A stretch of DNA of 64,000 bases from Gammaproteobacteria bacterium (GTDB lineage Bacteria > Pseudomonadota > Gammaproteobacteria > GRL18): NCBI GenBank assembly GCA_026994225.1, contig JALWRI010000010.1:1-64000 (forward strand), given 5' to 3'. The notes under the pieces are model-generated. The model was not told the DNA's origin. It did not search any database and saw only the letters and a program-made list of their open reading frames with translations. The translations under genes and the position numbers were made by a program. Positions 27,825-37,150 of this stretch are shown here, in pieces (position 1 is the stretch's first letter; each line of letters begins with the position of its first letter).

Positions 27825-28994
27825 ATGGCCTTACACAATATTATTCTCGAACTCGCTCTCATTTATTTTGGTGCATCAATACTTGCAACCCTTTTTTTAT
27901 ACTTAAAACAACCCATTATTCTCTCTTATATTGTATTAGGCATGTTAATTGGCCCTTATGGCGTTATATTTTTAGTACAGGCAGAGCATGTTGAACAAAT
28001 TTCCCATTTTGGCATTATTTTGCTACTTTTTCTTATTGGCTTAAATATGCATCCGGATAAGCTCTATAGCCTTTTTCGCAAGGTCTTTTTTATCACTTTA
28101 ACCTCTAGTTTCTTTTTTGCAGCAACTATTAGTCTGCTAGTATATAGCTTTTCATTTCCCCTCTTTGATTGTATTTTAACAGGTTTAGCTTTAATGTTTT
28201 CCAGCACTGTTATCAGTTTAAAACTTATCCCTACTTCTGATTTACATCATAATCGTATTGGTGAAATTATGCTCAGTGTCTTATTGCTACAAGATATATT
28301 AGCTATTATTTTGCTATTATTTGTTGGTGGAGAAAATACGGATATATCAATAAATATCTTTATTCCTTTGTTATTATTAAAAACGCTTGCTTTAATACTG
28401 ATTGCTTTCTTTTGTGCTAAATACCTTATTTTGCATTTATTTGAAAAATTTTGTCAAATTCAAGAATATATCTTTGTTATTTCATTAGGTTGGTGTTTAT
28501 TTATTGCTGAAGTTTCAGTGCAACTAGGATTATCCTATGAAATTGGTGCTTTTATTGCCGGTGTTAGTATTGCTATATCTCCTATTGCTTTAGTGATAGC
28601 AGAAAAATTAAAACCTTTACGTGAATTTTTCTTGATTTTATTTTTCTTTGCTATCGGTGCTCAATTTAATTTGGGGGCTTCTATCCCTGTATTATTTCCT
28701 GCTATAACTATTGCTATCGCTGTTATTATTTTAAAACCCTTGTGTTTTTATTTTATTTTTCAACGTAGCGGAGAAAAAAAAGAGACTGCCAAGGAATTAT
28801 CCTTACGTTTAGGTCAAGGCAGTGAATTTTCCTTATTAGTTGCCTATACTGCCTATTTACAACAAAATATTTTACAAGAAACTTCTTACTTAATTCAATT
28901 AACCGTCTTAATTACCTTTATTGTATCTACTTATGTTGTTGTATATAACTATGCCACGCCTATCTCAAGCAGCAGTGAAAACCGCCGAGATTAG
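27825..28994 (+). CDS. CPA2-family cation:proton antiporter
   Basis: 389 residues, about 11-13 transmembrane helices. Typical CPA2/KefB-type features are IILSYIVLGMLIGPYG, FGIILLLFLIGL, the unwound-helix region ALMFSSTVISLKL, and LSYEIGAFIAGVSIA. The C-terminal RCK/TrkA_N nucleotide-binding domain of full KefB/KefC is missing, so this is a membrane-only version. The exchanged ion (K+ or Na+) cannot be told from sequence. Confidence 0.88.
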   Translation: MALHNIILELALIYFGASILATLFLYLKQPIILSYIVLGMLIGPYGVIFLVQAEHVEQISHFGIILLLFLIGLNMHPDKLYSLFRKVFFITLTSSFFFAATISLLVYSFSFPLFDCILTGLALMFSSTVISLKLIPTSDLHHNRIGEIMLSVLLLQDILAIILLLFVGGENTDISINIFIPLLLLKTLALILIAFFCAKYLILHLFEKFCQIQEYIFVISLGWCLFIAEVSVQLGLSYEIGAFIAGVSIAISPIALVIAEKLKPLREFFLILFFFAIGAQFNLGASIPVLFPAITIAIAVIILKPLCFYFIFQRSGEKKETAKELSLRLGQGSEFSLLVAYTAYLQQNILQETSYLIQLTVLITFIVSTYVVVYNYATPISSSSENRRD

Positions 28995-29030
28995 GTTGGT
29001 TAAATTCTGTAGTAAATATTGCTGTTATTG

Positions 29031-31034
29031 TTAACTGCCTGCATTTTGCCGTATGGGAGTGACATTATCTAAAAATGATACGGTGCTTGCTTTTTCATCT
29101 ATTTCAGGCATAGGAGTATTAATCGTTGTTAACATCGCATTAATTTCATTTAATTGTTTTTGTAATTGCGCACACTCTTGCTTTAAATTATGCACTCGAG
29201 CATCCATTGCTTCTTTAGATTGGCTGACCTTTTTCAAATGTGCTAACTGTTCATCTAAATCTTTTTTATGCGCTTTTACCTGACTAATTAAAGGTGATAA
29301 TACTCGCAAACTCCATTCATCTAATTCTTTATTCAATTGATAATAAATATTGCGAGTTCGACTCACTAAAGATAAAAAGAATTTTCTAATTACAAAGTTT
29401 TGTTCACTAAAAGTCGTAATGACACTTTCACGAAAATCCTCCCCTTCCTTAAATTGATCATTAATCTCATTCAAATAATAATCCAAGGAGAATAAATTTG
29501 GTTCTAGCTCGGAAAAATCTTCATCTGCTTTAAAACGGTTATATACTGATTGCACCATACGGTTAGTAATTTCTAGCTGCTTATTTGCCGCTTCCATCAT
29601 TTGGTAAGAACCTTCAAAAAAATCCTTTTGTGCTTTTTTTAAACCTGCTGTAGTCCAGCTCCCTTTCATTTCTTTACGGGTTTTTTCTACTAATGCATCT
29701 AGTTTTTCCAGATGTATCATTTCTTGTAGACGCTCACTATGCCCTGCTAATATTTGGCGACTATCTCTTAAATTTTGTAAATTCCCACGATAACGAACTT
29801 GTTCTTTACGGGTTTCTTCTAATAATTCTTCGACTACTAATTCACTTTTATCTGTAAATTTAGTAAATTCATTTAAAGAGCGAACCCGAGATTTTAATTT
29901 AGAGGTGATCACCCTTTTAGTTGTTAACATTAGTTCACTCATATCCGAAATGAGTGTATCACGAACTAATTTTTCTTTTTGCGGCATAATTTCTTTTGCC
30001 AAAATTTCTTCAAAACGATCCAGGTTGCTTTCTTTTAATAACTCTTTATCACCTCGTACCTTAGCCACTAACCCTTTTTGAGCGCTAATCGGAAGCACCT
30101 GCTCTTCTTTCACCTTTAAGGTTCTCGCTGTTTCCATACATTGTCTTGCTACATCATTAGCAATTTCTTCCCAGGTTTTCAAATCATCCCACAAAGTATC
30201 TACTTTATTTAATGCAACCAATAACCCATGACGATGTGAATGACGAAAAATATGCAGATGCTTTTGCCAAATATCCATATCCGACTTTGTAACACCAGTA
30301 TCTGCGCCTAAAATAAAAACGACCGCTTGTGCGCCGGGTAACATACTGACGGTTAATTCCGGTTCACTACCTAAAGAATTTAATCCTGGTGTATCTAAAA
30401 TAACTAATCCCTGTTGCAATAAAGGATGAGGGAAGTTAATTAATGCATGTCGCCACATAGGAATCATCACATCGGTGTGATCACTGTGATATTCATGTAA
30501 ACTCACATCTTCATGCAAGCCTAAACGTCGTGCTTCATCAAAACTTACCCGCTTGGTTTTGACTAATTCAGTAAAAGCGTGGCTCATATCTTCGATTGAA
30601 TCAGGATTTAATTCAATATAAGCCCATTTACCTAAATCTTTTTTAAAATCATTGAGTGAAATATCTTCCAAGCGGGTCTCAATTGGTAATAAACGCAAAC
30701 AAGGACGAGCATCGATCTTGTTATAATATAACTCGGTAGGACACATAGTTGTCCGCCCAGCACTACTAGGCAATAATCGAGTTTTATACTGAGCAAAGAA
30801 TATACTATTAATTAATTCGGTTTTACCCCGAGAAAACTCCGCAACAAAAGCAATAGTAATGCGATCATGGCGCAGTGCTTGCAGCGTTTCAAAAATATGT
30901 AGCCCTGCATCGCCTTCTTCTTCCTGGTTATTATTTAACCAATTATCATATTGCTCTATAGTCTCAATAAGTGATTTTTTCCACTCACTATACGCTTCAA
31001 TATTACTCGAAAATTGTGCTTGAGCCATGATCAT
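29031..31034 (-). CDS. Bacterial dynamin-like GTPase
   Basis: 667 residues. GTPase motifs are G1 FSRGKTELINSIFF, G2-region RTTMCPTELYY, G3 LDTPGLNSLG and G4 ALNKVDTLWDD. Helical segments after residue 350 form the expected long stalk, ending in a coiled-coil region (LKKVSQSKEAMDARVHNLKQ). Bacterial dynamin-like proteins remodel or tether membranes and some protect against phage or membrane stress. No paired second dynamin gene is beside it and there is no clear transmembrane paddle. ATG at 31034 with AAAGG ahead; a second ATG at 31028 is also possible. Confidence 0.88.
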   Translation of the reverse strand: MIMAQAQFSSNIEAYSEWKKSLIETIEQYDNWLNNNQEEEGDAGLHIFETLQALRHDRITIAFVAEFSRGKTELINSIFFAQYKTRLLPSSAGRTTMCPTELYYNKIDARPCLRLLPIETRLEDISLNDFKKDLGKWAYIELNPDSIEDMSHAFTELVKTKRVSFDEARRLGLHEDVSLHEYHSDHTDVMIPMWRHALINFPHPLLQQGLVILDTPGLNSLGSEPELTVSMLPGAQAVVFILGADTGVTKSDMDIWQKHLHIFRHSHRHGLLVALNKVDTLWDDLKTWEEIANDVARQCMETARTLKVKEEQVLPISAQKGLVAKVRGDKELLKESNLDRFEEILAKEIMPQKEKLVRDTLISDMSELMLTTKRVITSKLKSRVRSLNEFTKFTDKSELVVEELLEETRKEQVRYRGNLQNLRDSRQILAGHSERLQEMIHLEKLDALVEKTRKEMKGSWTTAGLKKAQKDFFEGSYQMMEAANKQLEITNRMVQSVYNRFKADEDFSELEPNLFSLDYYLNEINDQFKEGEDFRESVITTFSEQNFVIRKFFLSLVSRTRNIYYQLNKELDEWSLRVLSPLISQVKAHKKDLDEQLAHLKKVSQSKEAMDARVHNLKQECAQLQKQLNEINAMLTTINTPMPEIDEKASTVSFLDNVTPIRQNAGS

Positions 31035-31203
31035 TATACCTTTAATTCAAATCTATAATCTTTTAGTATATAGATTGGTACATTACTATAAATAACTTAA
31101 ATTCGGGATATACTTACTTTTTGAGTTATTATTCCCCAACATCAAAGGAATAATATATACCGAAATAAAGACTTATTCCATTAATTAAATGTCTATGCCA
31201 TTT

Positions 31204-31428
31204 TTAGAAATTAAAACAATAAGAAGGCTTGTAACTTTCATTATAGACACTCTCAGTTATTTTATGTGAACTACCCGCTCCTTTAGGGGCGGGTAGTTCA
31301 CTACGGCTTGCGACACTATCTTGCCTATCTATGCCACATCCTAGAACAGATAATAATCCTGCTAGTTTATCAATTACAATCAAACTATCATCTTGATAAA
31401 GAATAGATAAACCTTCTATTTCATGCAT
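31204..31428 (-). pseudogene. RluA-type pseudouridine synthase fragment, cut at a palindrome
   Basis: The ATG at 31428 opens LSILYQDDSLIVIDKLAGLLSVLG and continues IDRQDSVASR, the N-terminal motif of RluA-family RNA pseudouridine synthases. At R43 the similarity ends, one base before the perfect palindrome at 31266-31301. The palindrome is then translated as SELPAPKGAGSSH, followed by 19 unrelated residues to the stop. The catalytic HRLD domain is lost. Translated or not, it cannot be an active synthase. Confidence 0.8.
31266..31301. repeat. Solo IS200/IS605-like palindrome, copy A (36 bp)
   Basis: GTGAACTACCCGC at the left is the exact reverse complement of GCGGGTAGTTCAC at the right. The intervening TCCTTTAGGG extends the stem to 16 bp with a TTTA loop. 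Copies B (36880) and C (46088) share the GTGAACTACCCGC arm. Such arms ending in AGTTCAC are typical of IS200/IS605-type element ends. Confidence 0.85.
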
Positions 31429-31541
31429 CGCACAACCTTATTTTTTTCAATACAGCAGTTCTATATCAGGATATTTACTTATTTAGTATTGCTAAATAAT
31501 TTGCTAAAATCATTGTAAATGCTTACTTTACTATACTTTTA

Positions 31542-31550
31542 TGCTATAAG
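31542..31550 (+). promoter_or_regulatory. Putative extended -10 promoter of the DUF3313 lipoprotein gene
   Basis: TGCTATAAG is an extended -10 element 66 bases before the ATG of the lipoprotein gene. The -35 is not convincing. Otherwise the 187-base region 31429-31615 is AT-rich with nothing else I can assign. Confidence 0.35.
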
Positions 31551-31615
31551 TAATTATGCAAAGTATAAACCCCAAACTATAATAAAAACAGAATATAACT
31601 CAATAGGATATAACA

Positions 31616-33712
31616 ATGCATCAACACATTATGAAACGGCTACTACTGCCTGTAGTATCTGCCTTCTTATTACTGCTTTTTGGTTGTGAAAGTAACCCTC
31701 CTACACCACAAAAATCGGGTTTTCTTAAAGATTACGCAAAATTACAACCCATGCCTGATCGTCCACAAGCGTTATATTATGAAAAACCAAATATTGACTG
31801 GTCAAAATATACCCAAATATTAATTGAGCCAGTACGTATTCAACGTACTACTTCTGATGATGGCAGTAGTATGTCTCGCCGAGATCGGCTAATGCTCGGT
31901 ATTTATTTCGAATATACCATGCGTGATGCTGTGCAAAGAAAATATCGTATTGTACAACAACCAGGACCTGGCGTATTACGAGTACGAGCTGCCATCAATG
32001 ATGTCAAATCTGCTGATTCACTATTAAATGAACTTTCTGCGCCAGCAGGTGGTGCTTATGGTGAAGTATCTATGGAAGGAGAACTCGTTGATGCGATGAC
32101 CGGAGAACGTTTAGTCGCTATGGTTGATACGAAAGCTGGCAGTATGTTTGCAAGTTATTCATCGTGGGATGATGTAACACAAGCCTTTGATGATTGGGGT
32201 ACCCAATTATTTCAAATTTTAAGTAAATATTTAGGCGATGTAAGCGATGAAGACATTGCAAAAAGTATTGCTCAAGCAAACACCATGAACAATCAACAAC
32301 CAGTAACGAGTAAGCTTGCAACTAAAACCGCTTCTGCTACGTCTGGTGAAGAAGATATCAATACCTTGCTTACTAACGCTGCACAAGATGTTCAAGCAAA
32401 TCGTCTTACCACCCCAGCCGGACGTAATGCCCTGGATCGTTACCGAAAAGTATTACAATTATCCCCTGGTAATGCACAAGCAACAGCAGGATTAGAAACC
32501 ATCGTTGAAAAATATGTAGGTTGGGGTGAACATGCCTTACAATCGAATAATCGCAGTAAAGCACGTTTATATTTAAATAAAGCAAAAAATATTCTGGCTG
32601 ATTCCGAAGCTGTTATCCGGTTACAAAATGCGATTGAAAATGCACCAATAGAAAAACAAGTAGTCACCGCTCCAATAAGTAAACCCAAGCCTACCCCTCA
32701 AGCAACTCCAGTAAGTAAACCCAAACCGGCTCCAGTAAGTAAACCTAAACCAACTCCTATCGCTCAACCTAAACCCAAACCAGCTCCGGTTGCCAAACCT
32801 CAACCAGCAGCACCTAAGCCTGCACCAGTAGTCGTTAAAAAACCTGAACCAAAAGCGTTTGATCCCTGGAATGGTAAACCGGGTACAGGCAGTGCTAACG
32901 CTAATGCCAGTAATTTACAACCTTTCTTGTTAGGGCTAAAAACCTCAGGGGGTTTACAAGATATTGCTAATGCAGCGAAAAAACGCTTAAAAAGTAATGG
33001 TTTTACTGTAGTAGGCGAATATTCACCCTACAATAGCACTCGTATTCTTGTTGTAACCAATAGCACCTTGAAAAGCATAGCAGCCCGATCAGAATTTGGT
33101 GGTTATGGCGCAGCCATACGGGTTTCTATTACTCATGCCTCTGGTGGTGTGCAAATTTCTTATACTAACCCGATTTACACCAGTAATATTTATCGTATGA
33201 ATGGTAATCTTTCTGGTGTTGCCAATAAGCTAAAACAAGCATTAGGTAGCACTAAAACATTTGGTACGAAATCAGGGTTATCTGCAAAGAAACTACGTAA
33301 ATGGCATTATATGTTTGGTATGCCCTACTTTGATGATCCTATCACTTTAGCATCCAGCGGTAGTTACCAACAGGCAGTGAAGAAAATAGAATCTGCCTTA
33401 GCAGCAGGTAAAGGCGGTGCAAAAAAAGTGTATCGAATTGATATTCCTGGAAAAGATGAAACAATCTTTGGTGTTGCCTTAACACAAGGAAAAGGATCCG
33501 ATGCAACAGTTATGAAAGCAATTGATAACGGTACTTTACGGCATTCAGCACATTTACCTTATGAAATCCTCGTTTCAGGCAAAAAAGCCTATATTCTAAA
33601 TGGTAAATTCCGTATTGCATTAAGTTTTCCTGACTTAACAATGGGACAATTTATGAGTATTAAAGATGCACCCGATGCGATTGAAAATGCATTGAAAGCC
33701 GTTGCTAAATAA
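31616..33712 (+). CDS. DUF3313-type lipoprotein with Pro/Lys linker and unknown C-terminal domain
   Basis: 698 residues. The lipobox LLLFGC marks an outer- or inner-membrane lipoprotein. Residues about 30-220 match DUF3313 (KYTQILIEPVRIQ ... LRVRAAINDVKS ... MEGELVDAMTGERL). Then comes a TPR-like helical stretch (about 245-335). A linker of about 75 residues follows, made of repeated K-P-x-P units (KPKPAPVSKPKPTP). A C-terminal domain of about 280 residues is the final part. Its beginning (GLQDIANAAKKRLKSNGF) and GMPYFDDPITLASSGSY region recall DUF302-like or small-molecule-binding folds, but I cannot assign it. This is a fusion of at least three parts, with the linker spanning the periplasm. 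AGGATATAAC precedes the ATG. Confidence 0.75.
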   Translation: MHQHIMKRLLLPVVSAFLLLLFGCESNPPTPQKSGFLKDYAKLQPMPDRPQALYYEKPNIDWSKYTQILIEPVRIQRTTSDDGSSMSRRDRLMLGIYFEYTMRDAVQRKYRIVQQPGPGVLRVRAAINDVKSADSLLNELSAPAGGAYGEVSMEGELVDAMTGERLVAMVDTKAGSMFASYSSWDDVTQAFDDWGTQLFQILSKYLGDVSDEDIAKSIAQANTMNNQQPVTSKLATKTASATSGEEDINTLLTNAAQDVQANRLTTPAGRNALDRYRKVLQLSPGNAQATAGLETIVEKYVGWGEHALQSNNRSKARLYLNKAKNILADSEAVIRLQNAIENAPIEKQVVTAPISKPKPTPQATPVSKPKPAPVSKPKPTPIAQPKPKPAPVAKPQPAAPKPAPVVVKKPEPKAFDPWNGKPGTGSANANASNLQPFLLGLKTSGGLQDIANAAKKRLKSNGFTVVGEYSPYNSTRILVVTNSTLKSIAARSEFGGYGAAIRVSITHASGGVQISYTNPIYTSNIYRMNGNLSGVANKLKQALGSTKTFGTKSGLSAKKLRKWHYMFGMPYFDDPITLASSGSYQQAVKKIESALAAGKGGAKKVYRIDIPGKDETIFGVALTQGKGSDATVMKAIDNGTLRHSAHLPYEILVSGKKAYILNGKFRIALSFPDLTMGQFMSIKDAPDAIENALKAVAK

Positions 33713-33733
33713 GGTTTTAGTATTATTTATCAC

Positions 33734-33758
33734 CCTCGCCTGTTGTATTAAGGCGAGG
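33734..33758. terminator. Bidirectional intrinsic terminator
   Basis: CCTCGCC and GGCGAGG form a 7-bp stem around an 11-base loop, placed exactly between the convergent lipoprotein and NUDIX genes. It would act on both strands; the T-rich tails are modest. Confidence 0.65.
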
Positions 33759-33763
33759 ATTTA

Positions 33764-34192
33764 CTACCATTTTGATTGTAAATATTCCCATACCTGCATA
33801 AAACTGGTTTTATTACTCTCCCAATATAAAAAATCTACTATTTTTTTTGCATCTACCCATTGATAAGCAATATGTTCTATTGATAACTGTATCTTATCGG
33901 TATCACAAAGATATAAATATACGGGCTTTTCTAAATACATATCCCGATCAGCAATAATAACCGAAAAACAATCTAAAACTGTAAATAACTGTGTTTTATC
34001 AATCTGCAATCCTGTTTCTTCAGCAACTTCTCGTTGACAACATTGCAAGACACTTTCATTATCTTGCCTACCTCCTGTTACTGGTTGCCAATATACAGGA
34101 TGATGTGCCGTTGCTGGACATTGTAGTAATAAAAACTGTGCTGATTTTGGCTGATAAATCCAACATTCAATACTATATTTTTTCTTCATCAA
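33764..34192 (-). CDS. NUDIX hydrolase, NudB-like (dihydroneopterin triphosphate pyrophosphatase)
   Basis: 142 residues, near the NudB length. The NUDIX box is complete: G-x5-E-x7-REV-x-EE-x-GL, read as GGRQDNESVLQCC then QREVAEETGLQ. The surrounding layout (IECWIYQPKSAQFLLLQ, YWQPVTGG) fits NudB of folate synthesis, which removes pyrophosphate from dihydroneopterin triphosphate. Substrate assignment is by similarity only. The start overlaps the stop of the upstream permease gene by 4 bases (ATGA). Confidence 0.75.
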   Translation of the reverse strand: MMKKKYSIECWIYQPKSAQFLLLQCPATAHHPVYWQPVTGGRQDNESVLQCCQREVAEETGLQIDKTQLFTVLDCFSVIIADRDMYLEKPVYLYLCDTDKIQLSIEHIAYQWVDAKKIVDFLYWESNKTSFMQVWEYLQSKW

Positions 34193-36669
34193 GATAATAC
34201 TGCCATATTTTTTATTGGCACTTTATTACCTATATTACGACTTAAAATCCCACCTATAGTAGCAATAAGGAGAGTACCTATAACCGGTGTTACTAACCAT
34301 AATAACGGATGCCACTGCCATGATAAATGAAAGAAATATTGATATAACAAGTAGCTAATTAACTCTGTAGCGATTAATGCTAATAATACACTCAATATGC
34401 CTAGTAAAATAAATTCATAGCCTATTATCTGTTCTATAAAGCGTTTTTTAGCCCCTAATATTCGCATCAATAATATATTCTCCAGGCGTTCATCCATACT
34501 TAATTGTAATCCAGAAAATAAAACCGCTAATCCAGCAAATAAAATAAGTATTAAAATATATTCTATCGCTAAAACTAATTGCCCTATGATCCGTTTTATT
34601 TCATTAATAATTTTATCTACTTCAATAATTGTTAAGGTGGGAAAGGTTTGAATTAAATCATTGACTAATCCTTTATCTTGCGTTGATAAATAAAAACTAC
34701 TCATTAAAGTATAGGGATAGGCTTCTAATATTCCAGCAGAAAATAACACATAGAAATTGGGCTGAAAGGAATCCCATTGTACTTTGCGAATACTTTTTAC
34801 CGGCACGGTTAATATCGTATCTGCAATCTGGAATTGTAAGCTATCCCCTATCTGTAACCCTAAACGTTTAGCCATACCTAGCTCTACTGAACATCCTAAT
34901 TCGGTATTATCTTGTGTATCCCACCAAGTACCTGCTACTAATTTATTTTTTGGCTGCATGGTATCTAACCAAGATAAATTGAGTTCTCTGTTTAATACAT
35001 TATATTCTTGCACTGATTTTTTTACAGCTTGTTTTACTGGTATCGCATTAATATGCGTTAAACGTCCCCGTACTAGAGGATAAAAGCCATTATCTACTAT
35101 CCCTTTTTGCTCAAAAAAATGTTTAAGTGTTGCTAATTGTGATGGGGGAATATTCACAATAAAATGATTAGGGGTTTTATCTGGTAATTGTGCCTGCCAA
35201 CTTTCTAATACATCTACTTTTAATAAATACACCAATAACATTACCATCAAAACAAAAGAAAAGGCTATCAACTGTAATATATTGATATTTCTATAACGTG
35301 TTAAAGAAGATAATGCAAAATGCAATGAACCCTGTAACATTGATTGCATTTTATTAATAATAATAAACACAATTGCCGTTAACAGTAATAATAAAACCAG
35401 ACTTACTGTGATACCTGTTATCATCAACATCACCAGCTTTATATCATTACTATACCACCACATCATAAAAACCAACACACTACATGCCAATCCATAACTT
35501 ATATACGCATTGATAGGTAAAGGGGTTAATTCACGCCGTAAAACACGTAAAGCGGAGACATTTTTAATACGTAAAATAGATGGTAAGGAAAAAGCCAATA
35601 CCGTTAAACAACCCGTTATCAAACCAATCCATAATGGTTTCCAGCTTGGTTGGGGTAAACCTTTAGGCAATAAATCCAATAATAAGTACACTAATCCCCA
35701 ATGTGCTAAATATCCCACCAGACACCCTATAATACTGGCAAATACAGCTACTAAAAGTAAAACAAAACTGTGTAATACTAATAACTGCCGCTGTTGTACC
35801 CCTAAGCAACGTAATATTGCACTGCTATCAAAATGTTTTTCACTATAACGCCTAGCAGCTAATGCAATCGCTATTCCCCCTAAAATAACACTTAATAAAC
35901 TCGCTAAACCCAAATATTGATAGGCTTTATCCAAAGTACCTCGTAAGGCAACAGAATTATCTCTACTATGTAGCAAGAATTGATTATCTTGCAAATTTTT
36001 CGCTGCCCATTGTTGTAATCGTTGTAAGCTGTCTTGATTACCCTGCAAATAATAATAATAGTGAATACGGCTTCCAGGCTGAACAATACCCGTTGCTGCA
36101 ATGTCCTCTAATGCCATCAAAATTTTAGGTGCAAAGCTAAAAATATCTTGTCCTTCCAAACTATCAGACAACAACATCGCACTAATAGTTAAAGAAATAT
36201 TACCAATTTCTATGCTATCGCCTAATTGCACATGCAATAAACTGAATAAGCGTTTTTCTAACCAAACCGTACCTTTTTTTGGGGCTTTTGATACAGTTTT
36301 TTTAGACGCTTTATCTACTATCTGTAACTGTCCCTTCAAAGGATAATGTCGATCTACTGCTTTAATATTACTCAGTTGAAAAATATCATTTGCCATCACG
36401 ACAGAAGAAAAGCGTACACTCTTACTTATCTGTAAAGGAAAAGATTGAAGATATCCAAGTGTGCTATCAGATAAGGGATAAGCACTTTTCAATATGCTAT
36501 CTGCACCCAATAATACACTACTTTGTAGTTGTATTCCTTGTGCAAGCCGATCAGAAAAAAATCCTACCGCAGTAACACAACTGATTGCAGTAATGACTCC
36601 AAATATGATTAACGTTAAACTTCCAGAGTGTCCTTCTCGGAAAAAAAATAATACCGCACATTTGATCAT
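34189..36669 (-). CDS. FtsX-like ABC transporter permease (YbbP/MacB class)
   Basis: 826 residues. An N-terminal transmembrane helix (LTLIIFGVITAISCVTAVGF), then a large periplasmic domain, three more helices around 255-375 (LLSVILGGIAIALAA, LVAVFASIIGCLVGY, IGLITGCLTVLAFSLP), two around 390-440, another periplasmic domain, and a final group of helices near 690-815. This double FtsX layout is that of the YbbP-type permeases. The ATPase partner (YbbA) normally adjacent is not in this window, and the NUDIX gene follows instead. Substrate unknown; the family handles lipids, lipoproteins or peptides in the envelope. Confidence 0.85.
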   Translation of the reverse strand: MIKCAVLFFFREGHSGSLTLIIFGVITAISCVTAVGFFSDRLAQGIQLQSSVLLGADSILKSAYPLSDSTLGYLQSFPLQISKSVRFSSVVMANDIFQLSNIKAVDRHYPLKGQLQIVDKASKKTVSKAPKKGTVWLEKRLFSLLHVQLGDSIEIGNISLTISAMLLSDSLEGQDIFSFAPKILMALEDIAATGIVQPGSRIHYYYYLQGNQDSLQRLQQWAAKNLQDNQFLLHSRDNSVALRGTLDKAYQYLGLASLLSVILGGIAIALAARRYSEKHFDSSAILRCLGVQQRQLLVLHSFVLLLVAVFASIIGCLVGYLAHWGLVYLLLDLLPKGLPQPSWKPLWIGLITGCLTVLAFSLPSILRIKNVSALRVLRRELTPLPINAYISYGLACSVLVFMMWWYSNDIKLVMLMITGITVSLVLLLLLTAIVFIIINKMQSMLQGSLHFALSSLTRYRNINILQLIAFSFVLMVMLLVYLLKVDVLESWQAQLPDKTPNHFIVNIPPSQLATLKHFFEQKGIVDNGFYPLVRGRLTHINAIPVKQAVKKSVQEYNVLNRELNLSWLDTMQPKNKLVAGTWWDTQDNTELGCSVELGMAKRLGLQIGDSLQFQIADTILTVPVKSIRKVQWDSFQPNFYVLFSAGILEAYPYTLMSSFYLSTQDKGLVNDLIQTFPTLTIIEVDKIINEIKRIIGQLVLAIEYILILILFAGLAVLFSGLQLSMDERLENILLMRILGAKKRFIEQIIGYEFILLGILSVLLALIATELISYLLYQYFFHLSWQWHPLLWLVTPVIGTLLIATIGGILSRNIGNKVPIKNMAVLS

Positions 36670-36675
36670 TTAAAG

Positions 36676-36870
36676 TCACTTATTATTTTTTCTCACATTC
36701 ACTCTATTACCACGTACTTGATAATATGTTGTTACTAATGTAGTTACTGCTTTGGGCTTGATAGGTGTTGTTATCAACGGTATAACAGGAGCTTTTTGTT
36801 CTACAACCCTATTTTGTTGAGTCTTTTTAGTCTTATCAAAACCCTGCTGTTCTATATTTTTATCTAACAA
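36676..36870 (-). pseudogene. Possible 3' remnant of the gene interrupted by palindrome B
   Basis: A 64-codon open frame that follows palindrome B on the same strand. Its only start is TTG at 36870, with no ribosome site. The residues are basic and low in complexity (VIPLITTPIKPKAVTTLVTTYYQVRGNRVNVRKNNK in pieces) and match nothing I know. It may be the C-terminal half of the gene at 36860-37087, thrown out of frame by the insertion, or a chance open frame. Confidence 0.35.
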
Positions 36871-37087
36871 TAATCCCTTGTGAACTACCCGCCCCTAAAG
36901 GAGCGGGCTTCAAGAGCCGCTGTTCAAATACAGGAAGTAAATCCTCATCTTCTTGTTCAGACGCTAATTGATACCAAAGTTGCTGATCTTCCGGTTGTTC
37001 TAAAAATTGTTCTGTTTCAGCATATAACTCTTTTACTATCTGTAATAATCTATTTAACATTGCTCGTTGTAAACCTGGAATACGCAT
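36860..37087 (-). CDS. Small unknown protein with palindrome-derived C-terminus
   Basis: 75 residues. A strong ribosome site (AGAGGGGGA) precedes the ATG at 37087, so the gene is probably expressed. Residues 1-56 are acidic and helical (MLNRLLQIVKELYAETEQFLE, QPEDQQLWYQLA), with no known motif. From residue 57 the protein is read from palindrome B as RLLKPAPLGAGSSQ, then ends in GIIVR. The palindrome thus replaced the original C-terminus or inserted near it. The remaining part may lie downstream, out of frame. It shares the strand with the FtsX-like permease. Confidence 0.5.
   Translation of the reverse strand: MRIPGLQRAMLNRLLQIVKELYAETEQFLEQPEDQQLWYQLASEQEDEDLLPVFEQRLLKPAPLGAGSSQGIIVR
36880..36920. 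repeat. Solo IS200/IS605-like palindrome, copy B (41 bp)
   Basis: GTGAACTACCCGC, then CCCTAAAGGAGCGGG closes the first hairpin (CCCGC/GCGGG with inner CC/GG), and GGCTTCAAGAGCC makes a second small hairpin. It ends in AGAGCCGC. Copy C at 46088 has the same order with a few changes. Confidence 0.8.
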
Positions 37088-37150
37088 TTATCCCCCTCTT
37101 TGCAAGCATATCAAAAAAACCACCTATTTAGCAGGTTTTAGTAATAATTG

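Noticed and set aside
32118-32803. Minus-strand open frames rich in Trp, Phe and Arg opposite the Pro/Lys linker
   Set aside because: They are antisense to the low-complexity linker of the lipoprotein and have no independent start signals.
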